Shown here: piece after piece, positions 1-7,555 of the stretch
Layout: each line of letters begins with the position of its first letter
Position numbering within the stretch: the stretch's first letter is position 1
From: Pseudomonas sp. LS-2
Lineage (GTDB): Bacteria; Pseudomonadota; Gammaproteobacteria; Pseudomonadales; Pseudomonadaceae
Direction: 5' to 3'
Assembly (NCBI RefSeq): GCF_003605735.1
Contig: NZ_QXTJ01000008.1
Location: 187,983 to 220,504 of the forward strand
DNA length: 32,522 bases
Translations under genes and position numbers: made by a program
Notes under the pieces: model-generated
What the model saw: only the letters and a program-made list of their open reading frames with translations
Database searches by the model: none
What the model was told of the DNA's origin: nothing

Positions 1-1453
1 CGCCCTGTTGCAGGCTGTCGGCGTAGGTCAGGTACAGCGTCAGGTCATCGACGGGTTTGTAGATCAGGCTGCTGGCGGTGCTGATCCCGGCGTCTTCGGA
101 CGAGGTATGTGCGCCGGCGAGGGTGTAGTTGTCGGCCGAGAGACGGCTTTGGCTGCCGCTGAGCATCAGGCTCCATTGCGGTGTGAAGGTCAGGGTGTCG
201 CCGACGATGAACGAGCGCTGTTTCGCGTTGGCCGAATGATAGCGATGAGTGAAGTCCGGATAGTCGGGTTCGGCGAAGCTGGCCGGATTGCTCAGGGATG
301 CGCTGCCCAGGGTCTGCGTGCTGCCGGCCACCGGGTTGTAGTTGTCCCAGTCGAACCCGGTGAGACCGAAAGTCAGGTCGTGCCGGATCGGGCCGGTGTA
401 CACGCTGCCGTTGAGATTGGCCAGGTAGCTGTTGATGGTGAAGCGGCTGGCAGTGGCGCTGGAGACCGAGGTGCGGTAGCTGCCGCTGTTGTTGATCAGG
501 GTGTTGGTGACGGCGGTCGATTCTCGATCCGCTATCTGCCGCAGGGCGCCGACGTCGAGTTTCCAGTTGCCGTCGAAATCGTGCTTGAAGTGGGCGCTGG
601 CGGTGTCGGTGGTGTTGTTGTCACCTGCATGGTTCTGGCCCAGATTGCTGCGCGTCGGGTCGGGCGCATGGGGCAGGGTCACGCCGGATGCCACGGCGAA
701 TTTGCCCGGCAGGCCCTTGGAAAGATAGTTGTAGTGGCTGAAGTTGGTCTCGATAACGCTGTCGTCGCTGATCTGAACGTCCGTCGCCAGGCTCACCAGT
801 TGACGGCGCAACGTGCTGCCGGGGGCGTAGCCGTGACCTTGTTCGTCAGCCAGATTGAGGCGGTATTTGATCTTGCCGTCGGGGTCGAACGGGCCACTCA
901 GGTCGGCGGTTTTCAACCAGCTTAGGCCGGTGCCGACACCCAGCGTGACACGGTTTCGGGTGAAATCCGTGGGCCGCCTGGACAGCAGATTGAACGTCCC
1001 TGCGGGGTTGGCCGGTCCGTACAGCGAGCCGGACAGACCACTGAGCACTTCGACGCCCCCCAGTTGTTCGGCAGGATAATCGGTGGTCGAGACGACGTTG
1101 AGGCCATCGAGCCGGCTGTTCTGCACCACGCTGCCCTGCAGGCCTCGGGTTTGGGGCCGTGCGCCATCGGCCTGCACCGAAGGCAGGTAGCGGATGATGT
1201 CCTTGAAACTCTTGAGCTGCTGACTGTCGATCAAGTCCCGTGACATCACGCTGACGGAGTACGGGGTGTCCAGCAAACGCCGCTGACCCATCGGGCCAAG
1301 CGTGGCGGATTTGTCTTGCGCCTGTTGGGCGATGGACGCCTCGGCGTCCACATCGATGGGCGCCAGGTTGACCTCGGCGGCATAGGCCAGTCGAACGGCG
1401 CTGCCGAGCAGGAGCGGCGCGAACGCCAGACGGGATGCAAGCTTGCGGTTCAT
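1..1453 (-). CDS. TonB-dependent siderophore receptor (partial, C-terminal part beyond window)
   Basis: Outer-membrane receptor that takes up a ferric-siderophore-like ligand with energy from TonB. The frame is open from the ATG at 1453 to base 1, giving about 484 residues, and the barrel's end lies outside the window. The product starts MNRKLASRLAFAPLLLG, a signal peptide probably cut after Ala-Tyr-Ala. A plug domain follows (about residues 60-180), with 'LDTPYSVSVMS', 'RGLQGS', 'EVLSGLSGSLYGPANPAGTFN' split over its usual plug positions, then beta-barrel sequence rich in alternating aromatic and polar residues. The plug begins directly after the signal peptide, so there is no FecA-type N-terminal signalling domain and no sign of surface signalling. 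It lies 11 bp downstream of the ATPase gene and is probably the last gene seen of a permease-ATPase-receptor operon. The ligand cannot be told from sequence. Confidence 0.9.
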   Translation of the reverse strand, partial: MNRKLASRLAFAPLLLGSAVRLAYAAEVNLAPIDVDAEASIAQQAQDKSATLGPMGQRRLLDTPYSVSVMSRDLIDSQQLKSFKDIIRYLPSVQADGARPQTRGLQGSVVQNSRLDGLNVVSTTDYPAEQLGGVEVLSGLSGSLYGPANPAGTFNLLSRRPTDFTRNRVTLGVGTGLSWLKTADLSGPFDPDGKIKYRLNLADEQGHGYAPGSTLRRQLVSLATDVQISDDSVIETNFSHYNYLSKGLPGKFAVASGVTLPHAPDPTRSNLGQNHAGDNNTTDTASAHFKHDFDGNWKLDVGALRQIADRESTAVTNTLINNSGSYRTSVSSATASRFTINSYLANLNGSVYTGPIRHDLTFGLTGFDWDNYNPVAGSTQTLGSASLSNPASFAEPDYPDFTHRYHSANAKQRSFIVGDTLTFTPQWSLMLSGSQSRLSADNYTLAGAHTSSEDAGISTASSLIYKPVDDLTLYLTYADSLQQG

Positions 1454-1464
1454 GGAAAAACGAC

Positions 1465-2229
1465 TCAGCAAGGGATAAAGAAACGGTGATCTGCGGCATC
1501 GATCTGCTTCACGTCGACCTGGTAAAGGCGGCGTATCAGGTCGCTGTCGATGATGTCGTGGGGGGCGCCGTCGGCGATCAATCGGCCTTCGTGCAGTACC
1601 AGCACGCGAGTGGCAGACGCCAATGCCTGTTCCGGACGGTGGCTGCTGGACAGGAGGCCGAGGCCGCGTTCCGCCAGTTGTTCGAGCAGGGCCAGCAGGC
1701 GCAGTTGATGGCCGTAATCGAGCCCCGTCACCGGCTCGTCCAGAATGATCAGCCGAGCCCGCTGGACCATGGCGCGGGCGATCAGCACCAACTGACGTTC
1801 GCCGCCAGACAGCTCGGTGTAAGGGCGCGCACGCAGGTGGTCAATGCCCAGTTCCACGAGCGCCTCGCGGACGTGATCTTCATAGGCCGAGTCCGGCGCA
1901 TGGCCCAGACCGGTTGCGGGTAAACGCCCCTGGGCGACGATGTGCGCGACGCTGAACGGAAAGCTCGGGACATGACTTTGCGGCACATACGCCATTTGAC
2001 GAGCAATGCTGCTACGGCTGAGGCCGGGCAGCGGCAGTCCGTGCAGCAGCACTTGTCCCGAGTCGGGCTTGAGCAGCCCCAGCAGCAATCGCAGCAAGGT
2101 GCTCTTGCCGGCGCCGTTGGCCCCCAGCAGCGCAATGTTGTCACCGGCCTCGATGCTGAACGAGAGGTTGTCGAGAATCGGACGGTCGCCAAGGCGATAG
2201 CTGAGTCGATCAGCCGCCAGCAACGTCAT
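1465..2229 (-). CDS. Iron-complex ABC transporter ATP-binding protein (FecE/FhuC family)
   Basis: Cytoplasmic ATPase (254 aa) powering import of an iron chelate, heme or cobalamin-type ligand through the adjacent FecCD permease. All ABC motifs are intact: Walker A GANGAGKST (residues 36-44), Q-loop YVPQ (81-84), signature LSGGE (140-144), Walker B LIILDEP (160-166) and the switch histidine in SSSHR (His197). I chose the ATG at 2229 because it overlaps the permease stop as ATGA and gives the family's normal N-terminus (MTLLAADRLSY). A longer in-frame reading up to 2487 would run through the permease gene and is not credible. Length is typical for the family. Confidence 0.93.
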   Translation of the reverse strand: MTLLAADRLSYRLGDRPILDNLSFSIEAGDNIALLGANGAGKSTLLRLLLGLLKPDSGQVLLHGLPLPGLSRSSIARQMAYVPQSHVPSFPFSVAHIVAQGRLPATGLGHAPDSAYEDHVREALVELGIDHLRARPYTELSGGERQLVLIARAMVQRARLIILDEPVTGLDYGHQLRLLALLEQLAERGLGLLSSSHRPEQALASATRVLVLHEGRLIADGAPHDIIDSDLIRRLYQVDVKQIDAADHRFFIPC

Positions 2230-3245
2230 AGCCAGCCCTTGCGAACGCGATGCAGCACCAGAACGAAGGCCAGCGCACCGAACAGTTCGGTGATGATGCC
2301 CAAGGGGATTTCGCCGGCGGTGAGGCTTCTGGCGACGCCGTCTGCCGCAAGCAGGAAGACCCCGCCCAGCGACGCACTCACGATCAGCAATCGTTGATTG
2401 CCAGGGCCCACCAGCAGGCGCGCGAGATGGGGGACCAGCAAACCTATCCAGCCCACCATGCCCGCCAGACTCACGGTCAGCGCACAAATCAGCGTCGCCA
2501 GCACGATGACGCCGTAGCGAATCTTTTGCACCGGTACGCCCAGGCTGTAAGCCTCGTCGTCACTCAGGGACAGCGCGTCGATGGCCCGCCCGCCGAAGCA
2601 CAGAACGACGATCGCCACGGCCAGCACCGGACCGGTCAACAGCAGCGTAGATGAGTCCACGGCACTCAGGCTGCCGAGCAGCCAGTAGACAATGGAGGGC
2701 AATTGATCCACCGGATCGGCCAGGTACTGCGTGATCGACAGCAACGAGGTGAACAGCGCGTTGGCGACAATGCCGCCGAGGACCAGCAGCAAAATCGATG
2801 ACGTCTGAAACAGATGGGCGATGCCCACGCCGACTGCCACGGCGATCAGGCCGGTCAGGCACGCCAGCATCGCGATGGGCAGCGGATGCAGGTGCCAGAC
2901 GATCCCCAGCGCGGCGCCGAAAGCACAACCGCTGAGCACACCGAGCAAGCCCGGCGACACCAACGGATTGCGGAACACCGCCTGATACGCCGCGCCGGAA
3001 ACCGATAACCCTGCGCCCACCAGGACCCCGGCAAGAATCCGGGGCAAACGCGCGTCGATGACCACGCTGTGAATCAATTGGTAACGCTGTTGGGGCATGT
3101 CACCGACGCCGCACATCGTCGCGATGAACTGACACAGGTCACGCAGCGAAATGGCGTAACGCCCCAGCAGCAACGCCACGATGGTCGCTGCGATCAACAG
3201 CAGCACAGTGAGCAGGGGAAGACGTGAAGCGGTAGAAGCAGGCAT
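2226..3245 (-). CDS. Iron-complex ABC transporter permease (FecCD/BtuC family)
   Basis: Inner-membrane permease (339 aa) with about ten hydrophobic segments, typical of the FecCD family. Recognisable pieces are 'LPRILAGVLVGAGLSVSGAAYQ', which spans the first conserved loop (about residues 70-90), 'RNPLVSPGLLGVLSG', the cytoplasmic ATPase-contact region 'AYSLGVPV', and 'GWIGLLVPHLARLLVG' near residue 260. A TTG at 3263 extends the frame by six codons, but the ATG at 3245 gives a cleaner start (MPASTASRL). Only one permease gene is present, so the transporter would be a homodimer. No periplasmic binding protein is visible. It may lie beyond base 1, or be encoded elsewhere. Confidence 0.92.
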   Translation of the reverse strand: MPASTASRLPLLTVLLLIAATIVALLLGRYAISLRDLCQFIATMCGVGDMPQQRYQLIHSVVIDARLPRILAGVLVGAGLSVSGAAYQAVFRNPLVSPGLLGVLSGCAFGAALGIVWHLHPLPIAMLACLTGLIAVAVGVGIAHLFQTSSILLLVLGGIVANALFTSLLSITQYLADPVDQLPSIVYWLLGSLSAVDSSTLLLTGPVLAVAIVVLCFGGRAIDALSLSDDEAYSLGVPVQKIRYGVIVLATLICALTVSLAGMVGWIGLLVPHLARLLVGPGNQRLLIVSASLGGVFLLAADGVARSLTAGEIPLGIITELFGALAFVLVLHRVRKGWL

Positions 3246-3443
3246 CGTACACTCGGATTTCAATATATAAAAAACTATACAGCGATATCGCCAAGCGCTC
3301 TACGTGGCGGCTTGCCACAGGTCAAATCTTCATGTTCGTTCGAAAGGGGCGATGCAGAAAGGGGGTATCGGATGCCACGCTGTGATGCGGCGAACAGCGA
3401 ACAAGCGGAGCCGGACTGCTACAGAGTTTGGGTCGTGGCGCGA

Positions 3444-3549
3444 TGATCGTTCGCACGCTTGGCGTGATAACGCTGCTATGACGCTCCGCGTCAGAGTGGA
3501 CGCCGAGCGTCCTGCAAGGCATTCCCACGCTGGAGGGTGGGAACGATCA
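3444..3549. repeat. MITE-like intergenic repeat with terminal inverted repeats
   Basis: The ends are a perfect 9-bp inverted repeat, TGATCGTTC (3444-3452) and GAACGATCA (3541-3549). Inside are two small perfect hairpins, GACGC-TCC-GCGTC (3480-3492) and GGACGC-CGA-GCGTCC (3498-3512), plus 'CATTCCCACGC'. From memory this matches a dispersed non-coding repeat of fluorescent pseudomonads ('gacgctccgcgtc ... gtgggaacga'). The left half looks degraded compared with that form. I see no protein-coding potential; reading frames crossing it are artefacts. Confidence 0.65.
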
Positions 3550-3619
3550 GGAAAATTATCAGCGCTTGTGGAACACGTCAGGTGGAAGTGGCACCAGCTT
3601 TTGATTCTGGCCGAAGGCC

Positions 3620-3686
3620 GTGGGAGCCGGCTTGCTGGCGAATGCGGATTCAAGTCCGCCACCAGCGGCAAGCCGAAAGGCTACAG
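3620..3686. repeat. REP-like inverted element
   Basis: Two facing copies of a REP-type core lie here: GTGGGAGCCGGCTTGCTGGCG at 3620-3640 (given with its core GCTTGC) and, in inverse orientation, CAGCGGCAAGCCG to CTACAG at 3663-3686. The spacer 'CGGATTCAAGTCCG' can itself pair. The element sits just downstream of the oxaloacetate decarboxylase stop, the usual position for pseudomonad REPs. The remaining stretches of 3246-3725 hold only an AT-rich segment (3256-3275) and a perfect 10-bp palindrome GCGATATCGC (3284-3293) upstream of the permease gene. I see no convincing Fur box there. Confidence 0.7.
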
Positions 3687-3725
3687 AAGGAGTTGCGTCG
3701 TGGATCTGGCGGTTGGAACGTCAGA

Positions 3726-4595
3726 TCACTCCTTCACGTCCATGAACTCCTTTGCCCACGCCACGTAGCTTTCCGGCAGGGTGTAGGTGTGGGTCAGCTC
3801 GGTGGCGTTGAGGTTTTCAGTGCTGCGCGTGATCTGGCGCTGGGCGCGAAGGCTGTCGTAGGTCGCCTTGATCGATGCGAAGTAAGCGGCATGGCCGGCC
3901 ACGATAATCCGCACACCCAAGTCCGCCAGGCGCTGACTGTCGTTGAGTTTGGGATTGCCGTACGTCACCAGCATCAGCGGCACGCTGAGCTTTTCCGAAA
4001 TCTGCTCCAGGTGCTCGAAATCCCTGATGCCCACGATGCAGATACCGTCGGCGCCCGCTTTTTCGTACGCCTGAGTGCGCTCGATGATGTCCTGCACCGG
4101 CAATACGCCGGCATTGGTGCGAGCGATGATCGACAGCTCGGGATCGACACGCGCTTCAAGGGCGGCGCGGACCTTGCCGATGCCTTCTTCGATGGTGATC
4201 AGGTCGGTGGATTTGCGACCGAACTGCGCGGGCAGCAGCGTATCTTCAATCGTCAGCGCCGCAACCCCGGCGCGCTCCAGCTCTTCCACCGTGCGCATGA
4301 CGTTCAGCGCATTGCCATAGCCATGATCGGCATCGGCGATGAAGGGCAGTTGCGCAACGCGACCGATGCGGGTGGCCTGCTCGACGAACTCGCTCAGCGT
4401 GATCAGCGCGAAGTCCGGCGCTGCCAGCACCTGCAGCGAGGCAACGGAGCCACCGAGGATACCGACCTCGAAACCCAGATCAGCGGCGATGCGTGCCGAC
4501 ATCGGGTCAAAAACGGAAGCCGTTTCGAAACAGGCCTTGGCGGCCAGCAGTTCACGAAAATTACGGCGCAGAGCGCAATGAGAAATTCTGGACAT
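3726..4595 (-). CDS. Oxaloacetate decarboxylase, PEP mutase/isocitrate lyase superfamily (PA4872-type)
   Basis: Soluble Mg-dependent enzyme (289 aa) that decarboxylates oxaloacetate to pyruvate and CO2. The sequence is nearly the same as I recall for P. aeruginosa PA4872 across long stretches: '[19 protein letters not shown]', '[19 protein letters not shown]', '[14 protein letters not shown]', '[16 protein letters not shown]' and '[18 protein letters not shown]'. The metal-binding acidic residues of the superfamily are in DADHGYG and the following IED. The 'VAGHAAYFA' stretch carries the His that distinguishes this decarboxylase class from lyases and mutases. The start at 4595 has AGGAAA 5-6 bases upstream. 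It stands alone: the neighbours on both sides are separated by more than 400 bases. Confidence 0.95.
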   Translation of the reverse strand: MSRISHCALRRNFRELLAAKACFETASVFDPMSARIAADLGFEVGILGGSVASLQVLAAPDFALITLSEFVEQATRIGRVAQLPFIADADHGYGNALNVMRTVEELERAGVAALTIEDTLLPAQFGRKSTDLITIEEGIGKVRAALEARVDPELSIIARTNAGVLPVQDIIERTQAYEKAGADGICIVGIRDFEHLEQISEKLSVPLMLVTYGNPKLNDSQRLADLGVRIIVAGHAAYFASIKATYDSLRAQRQITRSTENLNATELTHTYTLPESYVAWAKEFMDVKE

Positions 4596-4982
4596 GGCGT
4601 TTCCTGGTTCTGGCCATCATCGAAAGGAACGATCAACGCCAACACAATAACCGTGCGAGGCTACCATGCGCAAAATGCCCGCGTTATGCCGCTTCGGTAT
4701 GGGATATGCCGGAATTACATGGGCGTGCGCCAGGGTGGTGCAAACGATTGCGCATGATGAGCGCCTGAGGTTGCAGAAGCGTTGTCAATAAGGGGGGGCG
4801 GGTGCAAGAAGGGAACCGAGTGAAAAAATAACTTCGAATGCCGGGCATCTGAAACCCCACACAATTCAGCAAGCGGTTTGCTGGGAGCGAGGGCGATCGA
4901 TGAAGTCGCGATGCAGGAATTGATCAATGCAGGGTCGCTACGGCATCGCACACCCGCATCTGCCTCCGGCACACCTTTTGCT
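4596..4982. other. Intergenic stretch without a supported gene
   Basis: About 390 bases between two divergently transcribed genes. The only open frame of note is a minus-strand one of 99 codons (4715-5014). It has no ribosome site, no recognisable domain and runs through the operator described next, so I do not call it. The G7 run near 4793 and the AT-rich run near 4824 are the only compositional oddities. It presumably holds the promoter of the decarboxylase gene. Confidence 0.5.
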
Positions 4983-5014
4983 TTGCTAGCCACAGGAAAA
5001 TAAATAGCTAGCAA
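4983..5014. promoter_or_regulatory. Candidate GntR operator, copy 1
   Basis: A perfect dyad TTGCTAGC-N16-GCTAGCAA lies 22 bases before the start of the HpxW-like gene. Each arm is also half of a 10-bp palindrome (TTGCTAGCCA and TAGCTAGCAA), with GCTAGC cores 22 bp apart, two helical turns. The same arrangement occurs at 13408-13438 in front of the transporter operon. The GntR/FCD protein encoded at 6728-7420 is the obvious candidate to bind it, and the position so close to the start fits repression. Confidence 0.7.
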
Positions 5015-5035
5015 TATGCATAAGGGTCCTCAACC

Positions 5036-6607
5036 ATGCTTGCGACTTCCCCACTTGCTGTCATCACCACCCCCCACGCCGAAGCCAGTGCCGCAGGGCT
5101 GCGGATTCTTGAGGCGGGGGGGACGGCCATCGATGCGATGCTGGCGGCGAGCGCGATGCTCAGCGCTGTTTTTCCGCACATGACCGGTCTGGGTGGCGAT
5201 GCGCTATGGATGATCCACGACAGTAAAGTGCGCACCATCGTGGGGATCGGGCAGGCGGGGATGCGCTTGCCTGAGGCGGGCAGTATTGGTTTGCGTGGGC
5301 CGAGTTCTGTCGCTAGCACTGCCGGTGCCCTGGCCAGTTGGCAGACGGCGGCGAACATCAGTCGGCACGAGTGGGGGTCGCGCCTGGGCTGGGCGGATCT
5401 GCTGAGTGATGCAGCGCGGGTGGCGGATCAGGGCGTAGCGGTTTCGCAATCGCAGTTGTTCTGGCAGACGCTGCGTCAACCGTTGATCGAGCAACTCCCG
5501 GATCTGCACGCTCTTTGCAAAACTGACGGGCGCTGGATGCAGGAAGGCGATGTGTTGCGTCAGCCCGAGCTGGCCAATACGTTGCGGCATCTGGCGCGTC
5601 ATGGGGTTGAGGATTTCTATCGAGGCGAGTTGGCGGATGCGTTCGGCGAAGCGTTCGTGCGTCTTGGGTGCGGGTTAAGCAAATCCGACCTGCGGGCGAC
5701 TCATGCCCCGGAGGTCGCGCCGATTTCGGTGCCTTATCGTCAGGGCCGGTTGTTCAACGTGGCACCGCCAAGTCAGGGGCTTTATACCCTGCAGGCCATG
5801 GCGTCCTTGCAGCACAAACCGTTGGCCGGGATCGGCAATGGCAGCGCGGCCTACTATCACCTCTTGGTCGAGGCGATCAAACAGGGCCTGTTGCGTCGCA
5901 ACGCCGAACTCTGCGATCCGTCCCGCAGCGGCTGGGATTTCGCCGCGAGCCTGTCCCCGCAAAGTATCGAGCGCTACGCCGCCGCAATCGACGATCAGCG
6001 TGCCGCGCCCTGGAACGAGCCGGGGCGTCCGGCCGACACCATCTGGATGGCGGCCACCGATTCCGAGGGCCGGACGGCGTGTCTGATCCAGAGCCTGTTC
6101 CACGATTTCGGTTCGGGCTGCATCCTTGGCGACACCGGCGTGCTCTGGCAGAACCGCGCGGCCGGTTTCAACGCCGATCCCGAGCACGTCAACGGCTGGG
6201 CCCCCGGCAAGCGTCCGGCGCACACGCTCAATCCCTCCTGCTATCTGGCCGATGACGGGCGTCGGTTCTTCTTCGGCACTCAGGGTGGCGACGGTCAGCC
6301 GCAGACGCAGATGGTCCTGGCAACGCAGTTGATCGACTACCGCCAGCCCATCGACCGTGCGTTGCGCATGCCGCGCTTCTTGCTCGGACGCAGCTTTTTC
6401 GACAGCACCGACAACCTGAAACTTGAACGCGATATCAGCCCCGACAGCGCTGTGGGCCTGGCGGAACTGGGCCATGAGGTCGAACTGATCCCCGCACAGA
6501 GCCCGATGACCGGCCACGCCGGGATCATCAGTATCGACCGTGACGGCACCCGCCACGCGATGCACGATCCTCGTGGCGAAGGCGTCGGGCTGGGGCTGCA
6601 GGTCTGA
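5036..6607 (+). CDS. HpxW-like oxamate amidohydrolase family Ntn-hydrolase (gamma-glutamyltransferase superfamily)
   Basis: A 523-aa autoprocessing hydrolase. The large-subunit part has 'GGTAIDAMLAA' (residues 28-38) and 'PHMTGLGGDALWM' (47-59). The small subunit should begin at Thr335 in 'ADTIWMAATD', the self-cleavage site and nucleophile. It then shows 'FGSG' (357-360), 'GVLWQNRAAGF' (368-378), 'PGKRPAHTLNP' (390-400) and 'GGDGQPQTQ' (416-424). These blocks agree with what I recall of Klebsiella oxamate amidohydrolase HpxW ('DTVWMG', 'FHTLNP', 'GGDGQPQTQ') much better than with true gamma-glutamyltransferases, which have TTH after the cleavage site and SSMSP later. There is no signal peptide, so it should act in the cytoplasm. 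The exact substrate is inferred; oxamate or a related acyl amide fits best. It shares an operator-like dyad with the transporter operon. Confidence 0.82.
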   Translation: MLATSPLAVITTPHAEASAAGLRILEAGGTAIDAMLAASAMLSAVFPHMTGLGGDALWMIHDSKVRTIVGIGQAGMRLPEAGSIGLRGPSSVASTAGALASWQTAANISRHEWGSRLGWADLLSDAARVADQGVAVSQSQLFWQTLRQPLIEQLPDLHALCKTDGRWMQEGDVLRQPELANTLRHLARHGVEDFYRGELADAFGEAFVRLGCGLSKSDLRATHAPEVAPISVPYRQGRLFNVAPPSQGLYTLQAMASLQHKPLAGIGNGSAAYYHLLVEAIKQGLLRRNAELCDPSRSGWDFAASLSPQSIERYAAAIDDQRAAPWNEPGRPADTIWMAATDSEGRTACLIQSLFHDFGSGCILGDTGVLWQNRAAGFNADPEHVNGWAPGKRPAHTLNPSCYLADDGRRFFFGTQGGDGQPQTQMVLATQLIDYRQPIDRALRMPRFLLGRSFFDSTDNLKLERDISPDSAVGLAELGHEVELIPAQSPMTGHAGIISIDRDGTRHAMHDPRGEGVGLGLQV

Positions 6608-6727
6608 TGGCGAGGTCGTTGCACGCCGGGTTTGCCGTGCCTCGGGCGCTGGCGGATAATGCCGCCCGTTGCCCGCCCGTCAGTACGGCGTGGCTGGCAG
6701 AAGGTCTACTGCAGAATTGAGGAATGG

Positions 6728-7420
6728 ATGGGCTTGAGCACTGTCACCGCCAAACAGCTTGAGGTACAGCGCATCGTCGATGCGCTGTACAAGGCCATCG
6801 CCCAGCATCGCCTGCCGCCCGGCACGCGATTGATCGAAGCGCAGATCGTCGAAACCCTGCAAGCCAACCGCAACCATGTGCAGGCGGCGTTGCAGCGTCT
6901 GGCGTTGCAGAAGGTCGTGACCATCGAGGCCAATCGCGGCGCGATGGTGTCGCAGCCGACGGCCAAGGAAGCGCGGGATATCTTCAGCGCGCGGCGGGCC
7001 ATCGAGCGGGCGATCGTCGAGTCCATCACCCCTGCGATCATGCGCAAGCAGCGCCAGCGCATCGCCACTCACATGAACAACGAACGCAAGGCGACCAACG
7101 ACACGGATCGCCGGGCCATCGTGCGTGAGTTGAGCGAGTTCCACCTCATGCTCGGCGCGATCTGCGGCAACAGCGTGCTCAGCGATATTCTCGGCAACCT
7201 GATGGTGCGCAGTTCGTTGATCGTCGCGCTGTACCAGCGTAACGACGTGCCTTCATGTGCCTCGGACGAACACCAGCAGATCATCACCGCCCTTGAAGAG
7301 GGCGATCATGAGAAGGCCGTGGCCGTGATGATCGAGCATCTGGATGAACTGGAAGAGCAGTTGGCGCTGGAAGCCGCAGCGCCTGCCGAGTTCAATCTCA
7401 AGCAGGCGTTGAGCGACTGA
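6728..7420 (+). CDS. GntR-family regulator, FadR subfamily (FCD domain)
   Basis: A 230-aa DNA-binding regulator. A winged helix (about residues 10-75) carries 'RIVDALYKAIAQHRLPPGTRL' spread over helix 1 and the turn, with 'NRNHVQAALQRLALQKVV' as recognition helix and wing. The C-terminal FCD domain (about 85-215) keeps the metal- or ligand-site histidines in 'SEFH', 'DEHQQI' and 'IEHLDEL'. I chose the ATG at 6728, which has GAGGA five bases before it; the frame is open further upstream but without a ribosome site. It lies 120 bases after the HpxW-like gene on the same strand. It probably controls both operons through the TTGCTAGC dyads and senses a substrate or breakdown product. No such dyad is seen directly before this gene. 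Confidence 0.9.
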   Translation: MGLSTVTAKQLEVQRIVDALYKAIAQHRLPPGTRLIEAQIVETLQANRNHVQAALQRLALQKVVTIEANRGAMVSQPTAKEARDIFSARRAIERAIVESITPAIMRKQRQRIATHMNNERKATNDTDRRAIVRELSEFHLMLGAICGNSVLSDILGNLMVRSSLIVALYQRNDVPSCASDEHQQIITALEEGDHEKAVAVMIEHLDELEEQLALEAAAPAEFNLKQALSD

Positions 7421-7555
7421 CTTTAGTCCTGCCAGTCCCCGTGGGAAGGTTCTGAGGATACAAGGGCCGCGAACCGGGGCTGCTCACCCCCTTGGCGGAC
7501 GTCGTCCCCTCCGACTGCGCCCACAGGATCGGTGCCGACCTCATGGGCGTGGTCA

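Noticed and set aside
8..925. Plus-strand open frame of 305 codons
   Set aside because: Antisense to the TonB-dependent receptor, Val/Gly/Ala-rich as expected from mirror frames of high-GC genes, with no ribosome site or domain.
1465..2487. 340-codon reading of the FecE-type gene
   Set aside because: The added N-terminus would lie inside the permease gene; the ATGA overlap at 2229 is the real start.
3684..3735. GAAGGAGT...ACTCCTTC pairing at the decarboxylase gene end
   Set aside because: Overlaps the stop codon, large loop and no T-run; no firm meaning.
4715..5014. Minus-strand 99-codon frame
   Set aside because: No ribosome site or domain, and it covers the operator dyad upstream of the HpxW-like gene.
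5310..5320. Extra GCTAGC core (TCGCTAGCAC) inside the HpxW-like gene
   Set aside because: Single core without a second arm at 21-22 bp, inside coding sequence; likely chance.
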